From positions 1-64,000 of the forward strand of contig CAZUSO010000007.1 in assembly GCA_964622775.1 (NCBI GenBank): DNA of 64,000 nt, read 5' to 3'. The notes beneath the pieces were generated by a model. It did no database searches. It was not told the DNA's origin and saw only the letters and a program-made list of their open reading frames with translations. Position numbers and translations under genes: made by a program. This DNA comes from CAZUSO01 sp964622775 (GTDB taxonomy: Bacteria > Bacteroidota > Bacteroidia > Chitinophagales > Chitinophagaceae). Shown one piece after another: positions 35,381 to 44,282 of the stretch. Numbering within the stretch: the first letter of the stretch is position 1; each line of letters begins with the position of its first letter.

Positions 35381-37183
35381 ATGGCATACGACATTTTGCA
35401 ACTGAGCGATTTATCCGTTGAAGAACTGGTTCAAATCGCCGACACTATGGGCATGAAAAGCCCCAAAAGAATGAGTAAACAGGAATTGGTTTACGGCATC
35501 TTAGACAAACAGGCGCTGAGCACTGAAAGTAACCTCACAACGGATGAACCCGAGAAAAAGCGCCGCACCCGCAGAACAAAGGAGGATCATGTTGCGGCAC
35601 ATCAGGAAGAAACAACGATGAACGATCAGCCAACTCCCGCTTCAGCACCCGTTGCTGAAACAAGCACAATCCCTACTCCGGTTGCTCCGGAAGAAAGCAT
35701 ACCTCAAAAGATATCCGAAACACCAAAGAAAGATAAGCCCCGTATCAAAAGAGAACGAAAGGCAAAGGAAATGCCCTCCCCCGGCAAACCGGATGCAGTG
35801 TCTGCACCAATTAATACCCCGGAAAATCCCGAAGAAATCATTCGGGAAGAAAAGAACATCTCATCGGTTCCTGTGGCCGAGTCACCATCCGATACAGCAA
35901 CCAGTCCTTCCCAGGCCGAAGAAGCTTCGGGAGAATTTCTGGCAAAAGCGCCAAGGGAAAGAAACCCGAATCAGGGTAATAACCCGAATCAGCCCCAAAA
36001 CAACAATCCGAATCAGCAACGGAACTTTCAGAACAAACCACAGCCTGAGTCGAATTTCAATATCGAATTTGACGGTATCATTCCGGGGGAAGGTGTACTG
36101 GAAATGATGCCCGATGGCTATGGGTTCCTCCGCAGCAGCGATTATAACTACCTGAGCTCTCCGGATGATATTTATGTTTCTCCTTCACAAATAAAATTAT
36201 TCGGGCTTAAAACCGGGGATACGGTTACCGGAAATGTCCGGCCTCCGAAAGAAGGTGAAAAATATTTTGCCCTCCTGAAAGTGGAAACCATCAATGGCCG
36301 CCTGCCGGAAGAAATCCGCGACCGGGTACCGTTTGACTATCTCACTCCTTTGTTTCCTGAGGAAAAACTCAATTTAACCTCTACGGCCAATAATTACAGC
36401 ACCCGCATCATAGACCTGTTTACCCCTATCGGTAAAGGGCAGCGCGGACTGATCGTGGCACAGCCGAAGACCGGTAAAACCATGCTGCTGAAAGAAGTGG
36501 CCAATGCCATTGCAGCCAATCACCCTGAATGTTACCTGATGATTGTGCTGATTGATGAAAGACCGGAAGAAGTAACCGATATGCAACGCAGCGTGAAGGC
36601 GGAAGTGATCGCCTCTACTTTTGACGAGCCTGCCGATAAGCACGTAAAAGTTTCAGGCATTGCGCTTCAGAAAGCAAAACGCTTAGTGGAAGTCGGGCAT
36701 GATGTGGTCATACTCCTGGATTCCATCACCCGTCTGGCACGTGCGCATAACACGGTGGCCCCGGCATCGGGGAAGGTGCTGAGCGGTGGTGTGGAAGCTA
36801 ATGCCATGCAAAAGCCCAAGCAGTTTTTCGGGGCTGCCCGTAAGATTGAAAAAGGCGGATCGCTCACTATTCTGGCAACCGCGCTGATTGATACCGGCTC
36901 CAGGATGGATGAAGTGATCTTTGAAGAATTTAAGGGTACCGGTAATATGGAATTACAATTAGATCGCAAGCTCGCCAACAAACGCATCTTCCCGGCTATA
37001 GACATTACGTCTTCTTCTACCCGCCGTGATGATTTGTTGCTGGATAAAGACACCTTAGGCAAGATGTGGGTGCTGCGCAATCATATTTCCGGAATGAATA
37101 CCGATGAAGCTATGAACTTCCTGCTGCAACAAATGCGGGGCACAAAAAGCAACGAGGAATTTTTGGCCACAATGAACAAATAA
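35381..37183 (+). CDS. rho: Transcription termination factor Rho with long disordered insert
   Basis: 600 residues against about 420 in E. coli. An N-terminal Rho helix bundle (MAYDILQLSDLSVEELVQIA) is followed at about 45-225 by a low-complexity insert rich in Lys/Arg, then Pro, then Asn/Gln (NNPNQPQNNNPNQQRN). The RNA-binding cold-shock domain (EGVLEMMPDGYGFLRS) starts near 235. The Walker A loop is AQPKTGKTMLLKE at about residue 362, and the Q/R-loop region AKRLVEVGHDVVILLDSITRLARA follows. Rho is a hexameric RNA helicase that ends transcription. Asn/Gln-rich inserts occur in Rho across Bacteroidota, and one has been reported to drive condensate formation in Bacteroides. Confidence 0.95.
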   Translation: MAYDILQLSDLSVEELVQIADTMGMKSPKRMSKQELVYGILDKQALSTESNLTTDEPEKKRRTRRTKEDHVAAHQEETTMNDQPTPASAPVAETSTIPTPVAPEESIPQKISETPKKDKPRIKRERKAKEMPSPGKPDAVSAPINTPENPEEIIREEKNISSVPVAESPSDTATSPSQAEEASGEFLAKAPRERNPNQGNNPNQPQNNNPNQQRNFQNKPQPESNFNIEFDGIIPGEGVLEMMPDGYGFLRSSDYNYLSSPDDIYVSPSQIKLFGLKTGDTVTGNVRPPKEGEKYFALLKVETINGRLPEEIRDRVPFDYLTPLFPEEKLNLTSTANNYSTRIIDLFTPIGKGQRGLIVAQPKTGKTMLLKEVANAIAANHPECYLMIVLIDERPEEVTDMQRSVKAEVIASTFDEPADKHVKVSGIALQKAKRLVEVGHDVVILLDSITRLARAHNTVAPASGKVLSGGVEANAMQKPKQFFGAARKIEKGGSLTILATALIDTGSRMDEVIFEEFKGTGNMELQLDRKLANKRIFPAIDITSSSTRRDDLLLDKDTLGKMWVLRNHISGMNTDEAMNFLLQQMRGTKSNEEFLATMNK

Positions 37184-37364
37184 TGCCGTAAATAAAACGG
37201 TGTGCTCCGGATTGCCGCGCATACAAAGTTGTTAGCGTGGCAATTGCATTTTTATATGGTAAACATCTATATGCCGTTGTAATGACGTCACAAGGTCTGA
37301 CATCATTTCGGGTGACTTGCGGCGCCATTTCTAAACAGCATTAATACACAAGAAGGAGCAATCA

Positions 37365-37811
37365 TTAAAGCATATTTTTGCGCAAATACTCCAGTAGCAT
37401 TCCTCCGCTTGCCTGATCGAAGTAAACACCTTCACTATACACTGTTGTTATTGCTATTTTCAGTTCTTCTAAGCTACCGCCTTTTACGACATAGCCATTT
37501 GCCCCGCAGCGCAGCATTTCTGCAATGATTTCGGCATCCCGGTAACTGCTGTATCCTAATATTTTCAATTCAGGAAACAGCTTTCGTAACGCTCTGACCG
37601 TTTCAAAACCGTTCATTACCGGCATATTCACATCCGTAATACAGACATCGGGATGTGCCGTTATGCCTTGCAGCATTTCAAGTGCCGCGCTTCCATCGTC
37701 TGCACGCATCACTACGCGAAAGCCTTCATTTTCGAGCAAATCACACATGCCGTTTCTGAACTGGTTGTGATCATCTATCATGGCAATAGAGATTGGTGTC
37801 TGGGTATTCAT
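37365..37811 (-). CDS. REC-only response regulator (NarL-like receiver, no output domain)
   Basis: 148 residues. The receiver domain is complete: acidic pair IDDH (13-15), phospho-acceptor Asp60 in CITDVNMPVMNGFE, Thr/Ser in GYSSYRD and the conserved Lys in YVVKGGSLEEL. It resembles the receivers of the NarL/LuxR class. The usual C-terminal helix-turn-helix is missing; only about 20 residues follow (VYFDQASGGMLLEYL). It could act by protein-protein contact, as CheY does, or be a truncated regulator. It lies 32 bases after a 72-residue gene on the same strand, probably in the same transcript. No kinase gene is near. Confidence 0.85.
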   Translation of the reverse strand: MNTQTPISIAMIDDHNQFRNGMCDLLENEGFRVVMRADDGSAALEMLQGITAHPDVCITDVNMPVMNGFETVRALRKLFPELKILGYSSYRDAEIIAEMLRCGANGYVVKGGSLEELKIAITTVYSEGVYFDQASGGMLLEYLRKNML

Positions 37812-37843
37812 GTTTTTTAGTTTTTCGGGGTGATACGATAATA

Positions 37844-38062
37844 CTAAGTGGGCGCACGTCCGGAAGTAGTCCTGTCAATATTAATATCTCTTACCTTGTG
37901 CCGGATAAGCCAGGATTTAAAATCCTCAATATTTTCGGGACGAAACTGAACGATTATACCGTCTTTTAGGGATATAATAAACGTACCAAGACTATAGCTG
38001 AAAGCAGATAATTGCGTTGCAGGGTACTCAAAATGAGGATAGTGATTATGTCCGGTGTCCAT
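37844..38062 (-). CDS. Small conserved-looking protein, 72 aa, paired with REC-only regulator
   Basis: ATG at 38062 is preferred to an upstream frame from 38131, whose first residues look random. The peptide reads MDTGHNHYPHFEYPATQLS, then SLGTFIISLKDGIIVQFRP and DFKSWLIRHKVRDINI. The alternation of strand-like and helix-like blocks suggests a small folded alpha/beta protein, and no signal or membrane segment is present. No family is recognised. It shares a transcript with the REC-only response regulator and could be its partner. Confidence 0.6.
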   Translation of the reverse strand: MDTGHNHYPHFEYPATQLSAFSYSLGTFIISLKDGIIVQFRPENIEDFKSWLIRHKVRDINIDRTTSGRAPT

Positions 38063-38141
38063 ACGCTCAGATTTAGTTTTGTGGACACCGCGCAAAAAGA
38101 GCGTGAGTCTCCACTTACCGTCCTGAGGCACTGGTATGCCC

Positions 38142-38205
38142 GACTACGAATAAGCGAGCGCCCACGCCTTTTGGCGTGAGCGTTCTTACTTATTGTCTCG
38201 TAGTC
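38142..38205. repeat. 64-base imperfect hairpin
   Basis: GACTACGA (38142-38149) pairs with TCGTAGTC (38198-38205), AATAAG with CTTATT further in, and ACGCC-TTTT-GGCGT forms the tip. It may be a bidirectional terminator or an intergenic repeat. Confidence 0.55.
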
Positions 38206-38520
38206 ACTTAAAATTACCAGTTTTCAGGACGAGACTTAAAGCAAAACGCTTCAAGAATTTTATGGGACAAAGATAATGATGTTTTATTTGCAGAAAAGAA
38301 ACTTGTCGTCACCATTTGGAAAAGAATTATCTACGGGAATGCAATTTCAAAGCCCCCAATTCGGCGATTCTCCGGATTACGCCGCCGTGGCAGGCAATCA
38401 TCCGCCATTGATGTTTTCACCAAAAACATATCACTACTTGTAAAGGTCATGATATGCCGGGTGAGACCCTCCCGCAGCGCCTCCGTTCGGCGGAAAAACT
38501 CAATAAACAACTCGTTGGTT

Positions 38521-38574
38521 GAGCTTGTCGAAACCAACACACGGATATACTCCTACTTTCATTTCGACAAGCTC
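38521..38574. repeat. 13-bp perfect inverted repeat of REP type
   Basis: GAGCTTGTCGAAA (38521-38533) and TTTCGACAAGCTC (38562-38574), 28-base loop. TTCGACAAGCTC is a widespread Bacteroidota intergenic repeat word. Confidence 0.65.
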
Positions 38575-38651
38575 CTATGCCCCTTCTGGTTTCATTTTTG
38601 TATATTTACGGCTCAGCATATTGCTGATCCGTCTTTTCTTAAAAGTTTTGA

Positions 38652-39224
38652 ATGATGAACAGAACCTATTATTTATGTCTTTTATCCTGCCTGTTGCTGG
38701 GCAGTTGCGGATTGCAGGAGCGGGAAAAAAAGTTAGAGGAGGGTATGCAAATGCTGCATCAGAAAGAACAGGAGCTGGCTTTAAAAGAACAGACGCTTAA
38801 CGATCGTCAAAAAACATTAGACAGCGTTGAAAGCAAGCATACGGATACCTTAGCGAATCTGTACCCGACGCTGGAAGGCAACTGGTCGGTAAAAATGATC
38901 TGCAATGTGGCTACCTGTCAGGGCTTTGCTATAGGCGATACCAAATCCGAGCAGTGGGAATTTCGTATTCAATCGAATGAAGTGATGGCCATCGCCATCA
39001 GTAATAACAAGGTAACCCGTATCTATACCGGTAATTTTAACGGCGATCAGTTGGTGATGAATGCACAATTAGTGGAGACACAGCCCGATCTGAATACGCG
39101 GATGGTGGTGCGGATCCGGTTTTCGGATCCTAACAACCTGACAGGAGAAAGGGAAATCATCCGGCAGGACGATTGTAATATCATTTACAGTCTCACCCTG
39201 AAAAAACAAGTGAATAAGCCTTAG
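38652..39224 (+). CDS. Lipoprotein with coiled coil, unknown function
   Basis: 190 residues. Lipobox LLGSC (Cys19). A coiled coil (REKKLEEGMQMLHQKEQEL, continuing to about residue 65) precedes a beta-rich C-terminal domain with two Cys (ICNVATC) that may form a disulfide, and the sequence ends SLTLKKQVNKP. No family is recognised. The protein is lipid-anchored, probably facing the periplasm. It is followed 21 bases later by the antiporter gene on the same strand. Confidence 0.72.
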   Translation: MMNRTYYLCLLSCLLLGSCGLQEREKKLEEGMQMLHQKEQELALKEQTLNDRQKTLDSVESKHTDTLANLYPTLEGNWSVKMICNVATCQGFAIGDTKSEQWEFRIQSNEVMAIAISNNKVTRIYTGNFNGDQLVMNAQLVETQPDLNTRMVVRIRFSDPNNLTGEREIIRQDDCNIIYSLTLKKQVNKP

Positions 39225-39245
39225 TGATTTTTTTAAAATGAATTT

Positions 39246-41417
39246 ATGACTGATACATTATTACTCCATTTTTCACTCCCTCTCACCAATCCGGTCATCA
39301 TCTTTTCGGTGATGTTATTCATCATCCTGTTTGCTCCTATTTTATTAAATAAAATCAAGATTCCGCATATTATCGGTTTGATTATTGCCGGGGTAATTAT
39401 CGGCCCTTACGGGTTCAACCTGCTGCAAAGAGACAGCAGTATCGTATTGTTCGGAACGGTGGGCATTCTGTATATTATGTTTCTGGCCGGCCTGGAAATT
39501 GACCTTGCCGAATTTAAAAGGAATACCAAAAGAATCATTTTTTTCGGGCTTACCACCTTTTTACTGCCATTGACTTTAGGTGTACTGGCAAGCTATTATA
39601 TCCTGGGGTATAATTTCTTATCCTCTATCCTGCTGGCCAGTATGTTTTCGACACATACTCTGGTTGCTTACCCGATTGTAAGCCGCTATGGCATCACGCG
39701 TAACCGGGCTGTAACGCTCACTATTGGCGCTACTATGATTACAGATGTATTAGCCCTGCTGATTCTTGCAGGCGTTGCCGGCAGCGCTAAGGAAGAAATA
39801 TCTTCCTCCTTCTGGATGCATCTTGGCATTGCATCCATCATCTTTGTATTGATAGTGTTTCTGATATTTCCGATCATTACCCGCTGGTTTTTCAAACGGA
39901 TAGAGGATGGCGTGTCACAATATATTTTTGTGCTGGCTATGGTTTTCCTTGCAGCTTTCCTCGCGGAAATAGCCGGCCTTGAGCCTATTATCGGAGCGTT
40001 TTTTGCCGGACTGGTATTGAACAAATTTGTACCCAACTCTTCCCCTTTGATGAACCGGATCAATTTTGTGGGTAACGCTATCTTTATCCCCTTTTTCCTT
40101 ATCGGAGTCGGAATGCTGGTGGATGTCAGCATCATCATCCGGGGCTGGGGTACCCTGAAAGTTGCGGGTGTGATCATTACCGTGGCAGTTGCTACCAAAT
40201 ATCTCGCCGCTTTCATCACACAAAAAGTCTTCAGGATGACTGCACCCGAAGGAAGGCTGCTTTTTGGCCTCAGCACATCACATGCTGCAGCTACCCTGGC
40301 TATTATTCTGGTAGGTTATAATATCATCATCGGAGAAACCATCAGCGGTGAGCCGATTCGGTTGCTGAATGATGATGTGCTTAACGGAACCATTTTGCTG
40401 ATCCTGATCAGCTGTGCCATTAGTTCATTTACCGTTGAGCGGGCCTCTGCTGAGATCGCAGAAAACGTGGGAGAAGAAGATCCCGAAGATCAGACCGAAG
40501 CAGACAATGTATTGATTGCTATTTCAGAACCCGAAACTGTTCGCAACCTGATGGAGCTTGGCCTGATGCTCAATAATAAAAAAAGCAAAACGGGCATGTT
40601 TGCATTAAGTGTGGTGGATGACCGTGATGATGGTGAGGAAAAGCGAAAAGTCGTGGAAAAAATGATGAAATCTGTCGAGGATCAGGCGGCCGGTTTTGAC
40701 ATCAGAATTACGCCCATTGTACGTTATGACCAGCATGTGAGCAAGGGTATTCTTTACACCATTAAGGAACATCATATTACTGACATTATCCTCGGCGTTA
40801 CTCAGGAAGGAGAAAAGAAAAACAAGATAGGCTATACGACTAAGCAGATATTGTCGAGCGCCGCCGGCACCGTATTTATCCATCATTCCTGCCAGCCATT
40901 CAACACGCTACGGCGTATCCGGGTTGCCATTAATCCCCTGGCAGAATTAGAAGAAGGCTTTCCACACTGGGTAAAAAGGGTGTTTAATATCGCCGTGGAA
41001 AGCGGCTTACCATTGGCCTTTCACACCAACAAAACGACAGCCGTAGAAATTGAAAAAATCAACCGGCAAATGATCAAGCCGTTAACGCTTCAGTTTAAGG
41101 AAATGAATGACTGGGATGAATTCCTACTGCTCAGCCGCGATCTGGAACAAAACGATCTGTTGATTGTGGTGTCTTCACGACCGGGCTACGCCTCTTACCT
41201 TCCGAAAATGGATAAACTGCATTTATACCTGAGCCGGTATTTCGACCGGAACAGTTATATCGTCATCTATCCTGAACAGGTTATTTCTTACTCTAAGCTG
41301 GAAGATCTGTATCAGGAGGAAGGCACACTTCTCGACGTATTTTCCGAAGGTAAAAAAGTGGCGGACAAGGCCGGCAGCTTCATCAGCAACCTGTGGCGGA
41401 AGAAACCTTCTTCTTAG
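39246..41417 (+). CDS. Cation:proton antiporter (CPA2/KefB type) with C-terminal USP-like domains
   Basis: 723 residues. The first 390 form 12-13 membrane helices with the Na+/H+ exchanger fold (IPHIIGLIIAGVIIGPYGF, MFLAGLEIDLAEFKRN, FFAGLVLNKFVPNSSPLMNRI). The middle has GATMITDVLALLIL, with the ion-binding Thr-Asp. From about 430 the cytoplasmic part contains two universal-stress-like segments (DNVLIAISEPETVRNLMELG and IRVAINPLAELEEG). It exchanges a monovalent cation for protons. It starts 21 bases after the lipoprotein stop. Confidence 0.87.
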   Translation: MTDTLLLHFSLPLTNPVIIFSVMLFIILFAPILLNKIKIPHIIGLIIAGVIIGPYGFNLLQRDSSIVLFGTVGILYIMFLAGLEIDLAEFKRNTKRIIFFGLTTFLLPLTLGVLASYYILGYNFLSSILLASMFSTHTLVAYPIVSRYGITRNRAVTLTIGATMITDVLALLILAGVAGSAKEEISSSFWMHLGIASIIFVLIVFLIFPIITRWFFKRIEDGVSQYIFVLAMVFLAAFLAEIAGLEPIIGAFFAGLVLNKFVPNSSPLMNRINFVGNAIFIPFFLIGVGMLVDVSIIIRGWGTLKVAGVIITVAVATKYLAAFITQKVFRMTAPEGRLLFGLSTSHAAATLAIILVGYNIIIGETISGEPIRLLNDDVLNGTILLILISCAISSFTVERASAEIAENVGEEDPEDQTEADNVLIAISEPETVRNLMELGLMLNNKKSKTGMFALSVVDDRDDGEEKRKVVEKMMKSVEDQAAGFDIRITPIVRYDQHVSKGILYTIKEHHITDIILGVTQEGEKKNKIGYTTKQILSSAAGTVFIHHSCQPFNTLRRIRVAINPLAELEEGFPHWVKRVFNIAVESGLPLAFHTNKTTAVEIEKINRQMIKPLTLQFKEMNDWDEFLLLSRDLEQNDLLIVVSSRPGYASYLPKMDKLHLYLSRYFDRNSYIVIYPEQVISYSKLEDLYQEEGTLLDVFSEGKKVADKAGSFISNLWRKKPSS

Positions 41418-41440
41418 TGGGATGAACCGTTCATTCCTCC

Positions 41441-41448
41441 TATTTTTG
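41441..41448 (+). promoter_or_regulatory. -7 promoter element of surE
   Basis: TATTTTTG fits TAnnTTTG and lies 17 bases ahead of the surE ATG. Confidence 0.55.
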
Positions 41449-41465
41449 CAGCAACAGATATACTT

Positions 41466-42254
41466 ATGCCAACGAATAATTTCACACCGGTTATCCTGAT
41501 CACTAATGATGACGGTGTTGCAGCGCCCGGGATCCGTAACCTCATAGAAGCAGTTCGGGATTTAGGAAAAATTGTGGTAGTGGCGCCCGACAGCCCGCAG
41601 TCGGGGATGGGGCATGCCGTGTCCATCAACAAGCCTCTGCGTTTGGATCGGATCAATATATTCGATGATATAGGAATAGAAGCCTGGCAAAGCTCCGGCA
41701 CGCCTGTAGATTGCGTGAAGCTGGCACACGACGTTGTGCTGCACCACAAACCCGACCTGTGCCTGAGTGGTATCAATCACGGTTCCAATGCCTCCATTAA
41801 CGTGATCTATTCCGGAACAATGAGCGCCGCGATGGAAGCGGCTATCGAAGGAATTCCTTCTGCCGGATTTTCCTTATTAGACTTCAATCTGGAAGCAGAT
41901 TTTTCCGTAGCCAGAAATGTGGCCAGAACCATTACGCAACAAATGCTCAACCTAAGACTACCGGAAAATTTTTTACTGAATGTTAATATTCCCAAAGTGG
42001 ATACCTTAGAATTTAACGGCATTAAAATCTGCCGGCAGGCCGATGCAAAATGGGCGGAAAACTTTGAAGCCCGGCAGGATCCGCGCGGCAGGAATTATTA
42101 CTGGATGACCGGCAGGTTTGTCAATCGCGACCGCGGCGAAGATACCGATATTCATGCCCTGCAAAATGGCTATGCTTCCGTAGTTCCCGTTCGCTTTGAC
42201 CTCACCGATGACCGCTTGCTGGGCTGGTTAACTACAAAATGGAAAAGCCTGTAA
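41466..42254 (+). CDS. surE: 5'/3'-nucleotidase SurE
   Basis: 262 residues, standard length. The metal-binding acidic cluster is in LITNDDGVAAPGIRNLIEAV. The family motif VVVAPDSPQSGMGHAVSI follows, and SGINHGSNASINVIYSGTMSAAMEAA is the conserved substrate and dimer region. SurE removes phosphate from nucleoside monophosphates and is involved in stationary-phase survival. It has its own promoter. Confidence 0.95.
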   Translation: MPTNNFTPVILITNDDGVAAPGIRNLIEAVRDLGKIVVVAPDSPQSGMGHAVSINKPLRLDRINIFDDIGIEAWQSSGTPVDCVKLAHDVVLHHKPDLCLSGINHGSNASINVIYSGTMSAAMEAAIEGIPSAGFSLLDFNLEADFSVARNVARTITQQMLNLRLPENFLLNVNIPKVDTLEFNGIKICRQADAKWAENFEARQDPRGRNYYWMTGRFVNRDRGEDTDIHALQNGYASVVPVRFDLTDDRLLGWLTTKWKSL

Positions 42255-42386
42255 GCATTATGAAGCATCAATTATTCGGCTGATATAACGGGACAGCATA
42301 TTCCCACCTGAAGCGCCGGGAGATTTTCGGCTTCTGATTAGTGGCATTCAATTACGCTCCATGTTCACTTTTTATCAATAAATACA

Positions 42387-42734
42387 ATGCGTACCATCCT
42401 TTTACTTTGTATCTCCAATTGCTTCATGACTTATGCCTGGTACGGGCACTGGAGCAAAGACACCAGCCAAATGTCCATCTTCAGGCTCGTTCTGATCAGC
42501 TGGGGTATTGCATTTTTCGAATACCTGTTCATGGTGCCGGCTAATAACCGTTTCGGCAAGATGGAAGGTTTTTCCGCATTTCAACTGAAAACTATCCAGG
42601 AAGTCATTTCCCTGACGGTATTTTTTCTCTTTGCCCTGTTTTTTCTGAAAGAAGAATTCCGATGGAATTATATTGTAGCTTTTGTTTTTATCATTGCCGC
42701 CGTATATTTTATGTTTCTTCCGGCAAAGCCCTGA
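42387..42734 (+). CDS. DUF486 (DMT-type) four-helix membrane protein
   Basis: 115 residues with four hydrophobic segments. The signature runs MRTILLLCISNCFMTYAWYGH, then ISWGIAFFEYLFMVPANNRFG, FQLKTIQEVISL and the final RWNYIVAFVFIIAAVYF. It matches the small DMT-like family DUF486, related to half-transporters such as EmrE. Function is unknown. It lies 130 bases after surE and is read in the same direction. Confidence 0.88.
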   Translation: MRTILLLCISNCFMTYAWYGHWSKDTSQMSIFRLVLISWGIAFFEYLFMVPANNRFGKMEGFSAFQLKTIQEVISLTVFFLFALFFLKEEFRWNYIVAFVFIIAAVYFMFLPAKP

Positions 42735-42806
42735 GCCATCAGGAGAAAGACCGGGTTATACGACCCGGCACGAACGTTCGTTGATTATTGGTAACCCAGC
42801 TTTCAT

Positions 42807-42814
42807 TAACTTTG
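42807..42814 (+). promoter_or_regulatory. -7 promoter element abutting a start codon
   Basis: TAACTTTG, then only four bases before the ATG at 42819. A transcript from it would start at or very near the ATG. Confidence 0.5.
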
Positions 42815-42818
42815 GCTG

Positions 42819-44273
42819 ATGCAAAAGATCAGAATCTTTCTCCTGCTGTGGCTATGCTGTTCCTTTACCGCACAAGGACAAAGCGTGTTTATAAGCCCCT
42901 CTGCTAAATTTAATTTTCAGTCGGACGACTTCGACCTGATCGGACGTATCGGCAATAAATTTTATACTTACACTTATACTTCCGAAGGATACCTCCTCAA
43001 TGCCTATAATGACTCTATGGAACTTCGCGCTATTATAGCGCTGGATTTTTTTCCTAAAAAAATAGAAGGCATTAAGTTTTTTACGGTAGATAAGCATATC
43101 ATCGTTTTTTACCGTGCAGAGGAAAAAGGCAATATCTTGCAATACGCGGCCATCCTGGATGAAAATGCCCGGTTGATTCAGAAGCCTATCGTGATTGACT
43201 CCTCAAAGAAAGCCTGGACAGGCGACCGCTCGAACCTGGTAGTCATTGAGCTGTCGGACGATAAAAGCAGGTTCGGCATCCTGAAATTCCGGAATAACAG
43301 CGTCATCAAAAATGTTGAGCTACAGGTGCTCGACAACAAGCTTCAACGGTTGTACAAGAAGAATTTCAGTGTCAGCAATGACCAGGAACTTACAGCGAGG
43401 CAGGTGGAGGTAACCGGAAACGGCTCCGTTTACCTGCTGACAGAAGCCAAAAACCGGTATGCCGGGAAGGCTTCCAACCTGGCATTATGGGTGCTGGATG
43501 GCAGCAGGCAGCAAGTCCAAAAAAATCAAATTCCACTGGAAGGACAGTTCGCCTCCGGCGCACATATCAAGCTGGGCAAGCAAGACAATACCTGCTACCT
43601 GGGCTGTTTCTATTCGGCTAAAAAAGCCGGAAATATCGAAGGTGCGGTGTATGCAGTGTATAAAAATGATTCACCTGAACCAGCTACCTTTCAGAAAATA
43701 CCCTTCGATAACGGATTGCGTAAAGAAGCCGCCGGATCTGCAAAGAAAAAGACCTTCGATAATTTCAACGTAAACGATATCATTGTAAAAAATGACGGCG
43801 GGATGTTGCTGATTTCGGAAAACAATACCATCATCACCCGTTCTGCATACACCAGTCCCAATTTCGGATTTTATTCCCCTTTATACTACAGTACTCTTCC
43901 TGATGCCGGCGCCGTGGAATATCATTATGGCGACATTATGGTACTCAGTTATGATGCGGAAGGGGAAATAGCCTGGAACAAATTTATCCGTAAAGAACAG
44001 GTATCGCATGATGACGGAGGCTCCTTTTCTTCTTATGGCTTATTAAACAGCGGCGGCTCCCTGGTGTTTGTGTTCAATGATTACCTGAAAAACAACAGCG
44101 GCATTCAACTTGCCGCATTAGATGTGGACGGACAACTGCAAATGCAGCGGCTCGATATTGAAAACAACCGTATTGATCTGCTGCCCCGGATGAGCATACA
44201 AACCGGTAACCGGGAATTGCTGATTCCGTATTTCAATAAAAACAACGTGGGTGTGATCAGACTTGCTTTCTGA
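42819..44273 (+). CDS. Exported protein of unknown function, 484 aa
   Basis: Signal peptide MQKIRIFLLLWLCCSFTAQG. The mature part alternates hydrophobic and charged strands at regular spacing (DDFDLIGRIGNKFYTYTY, HGDIMVLSYDAEGEIAW and the like), suggesting a beta-propeller. No catalytic motif or sorting domain is seen. The start is fixed by the signal peptide and lies just 5 bases past a -7 promoter element. It converges with terC, whose stop is 9 bases away. Confidence 0.7.
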   Translation: MQKIRIFLLLWLCCSFTAQGQSVFISPSAKFNFQSDDFDLIGRIGNKFYTYTYTSEGYLLNAYNDSMELRAIIALDFFPKKIEGIKFFTVDKHIIVFYRAEEKGNILQYAAILDENARLIQKPIVIDSSKKAWTGDRSNLVVIELSDDKSRFGILKFRNNSVIKNVELQVLDNKLQRLYKKNFSVSNDQELTARQVEVTGNGSVYLLTEAKNRYAGKASNLALWVLDGSRQQVQKNQIPLEGQFASGAHIKLGKQDNTCYLGCFYSAKKAGNIEGAVYAVYKNDSPEPATFQKIPFDNGLRKEAAGSAKKKTFDNFNVNDIIVKNDGGMLLISENNTIITRSAYTSPNFGFYSPLYYSTLPDAGAVEYHYGDIMVLSYDAEGEIAWNKFIRKEQVSHDDGGSFSSYGLLNSGGSLVFVFNDYLKNNSGIQLAALDVDGQLQMQRLDIENNRIDLLPRMSIQTGNRELLIPYFNKNNVGVIRLAF

Positions 44274-44282
44274 AATACAGGA

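Larger units (their letters stand above)
38063..38651. other. Gene-free stretch with palindromic repeats
   Basis: About 590 bases without a supported gene. It contains a 64-base hairpin (38142-38205) and a 13-bp inverted repeat (38521-38574), both listed separately. The remainder shows GC-rich decayed sequence near 38355-38400 but no complete domain or start signal. Confidence 0.5.

Noticed and set aside
39686..40276. 196-residue minus-strand frame inside the antiporter gene
   Set aside because: Shadow of the antiporter's hydrophobic codons, no signal of its own.
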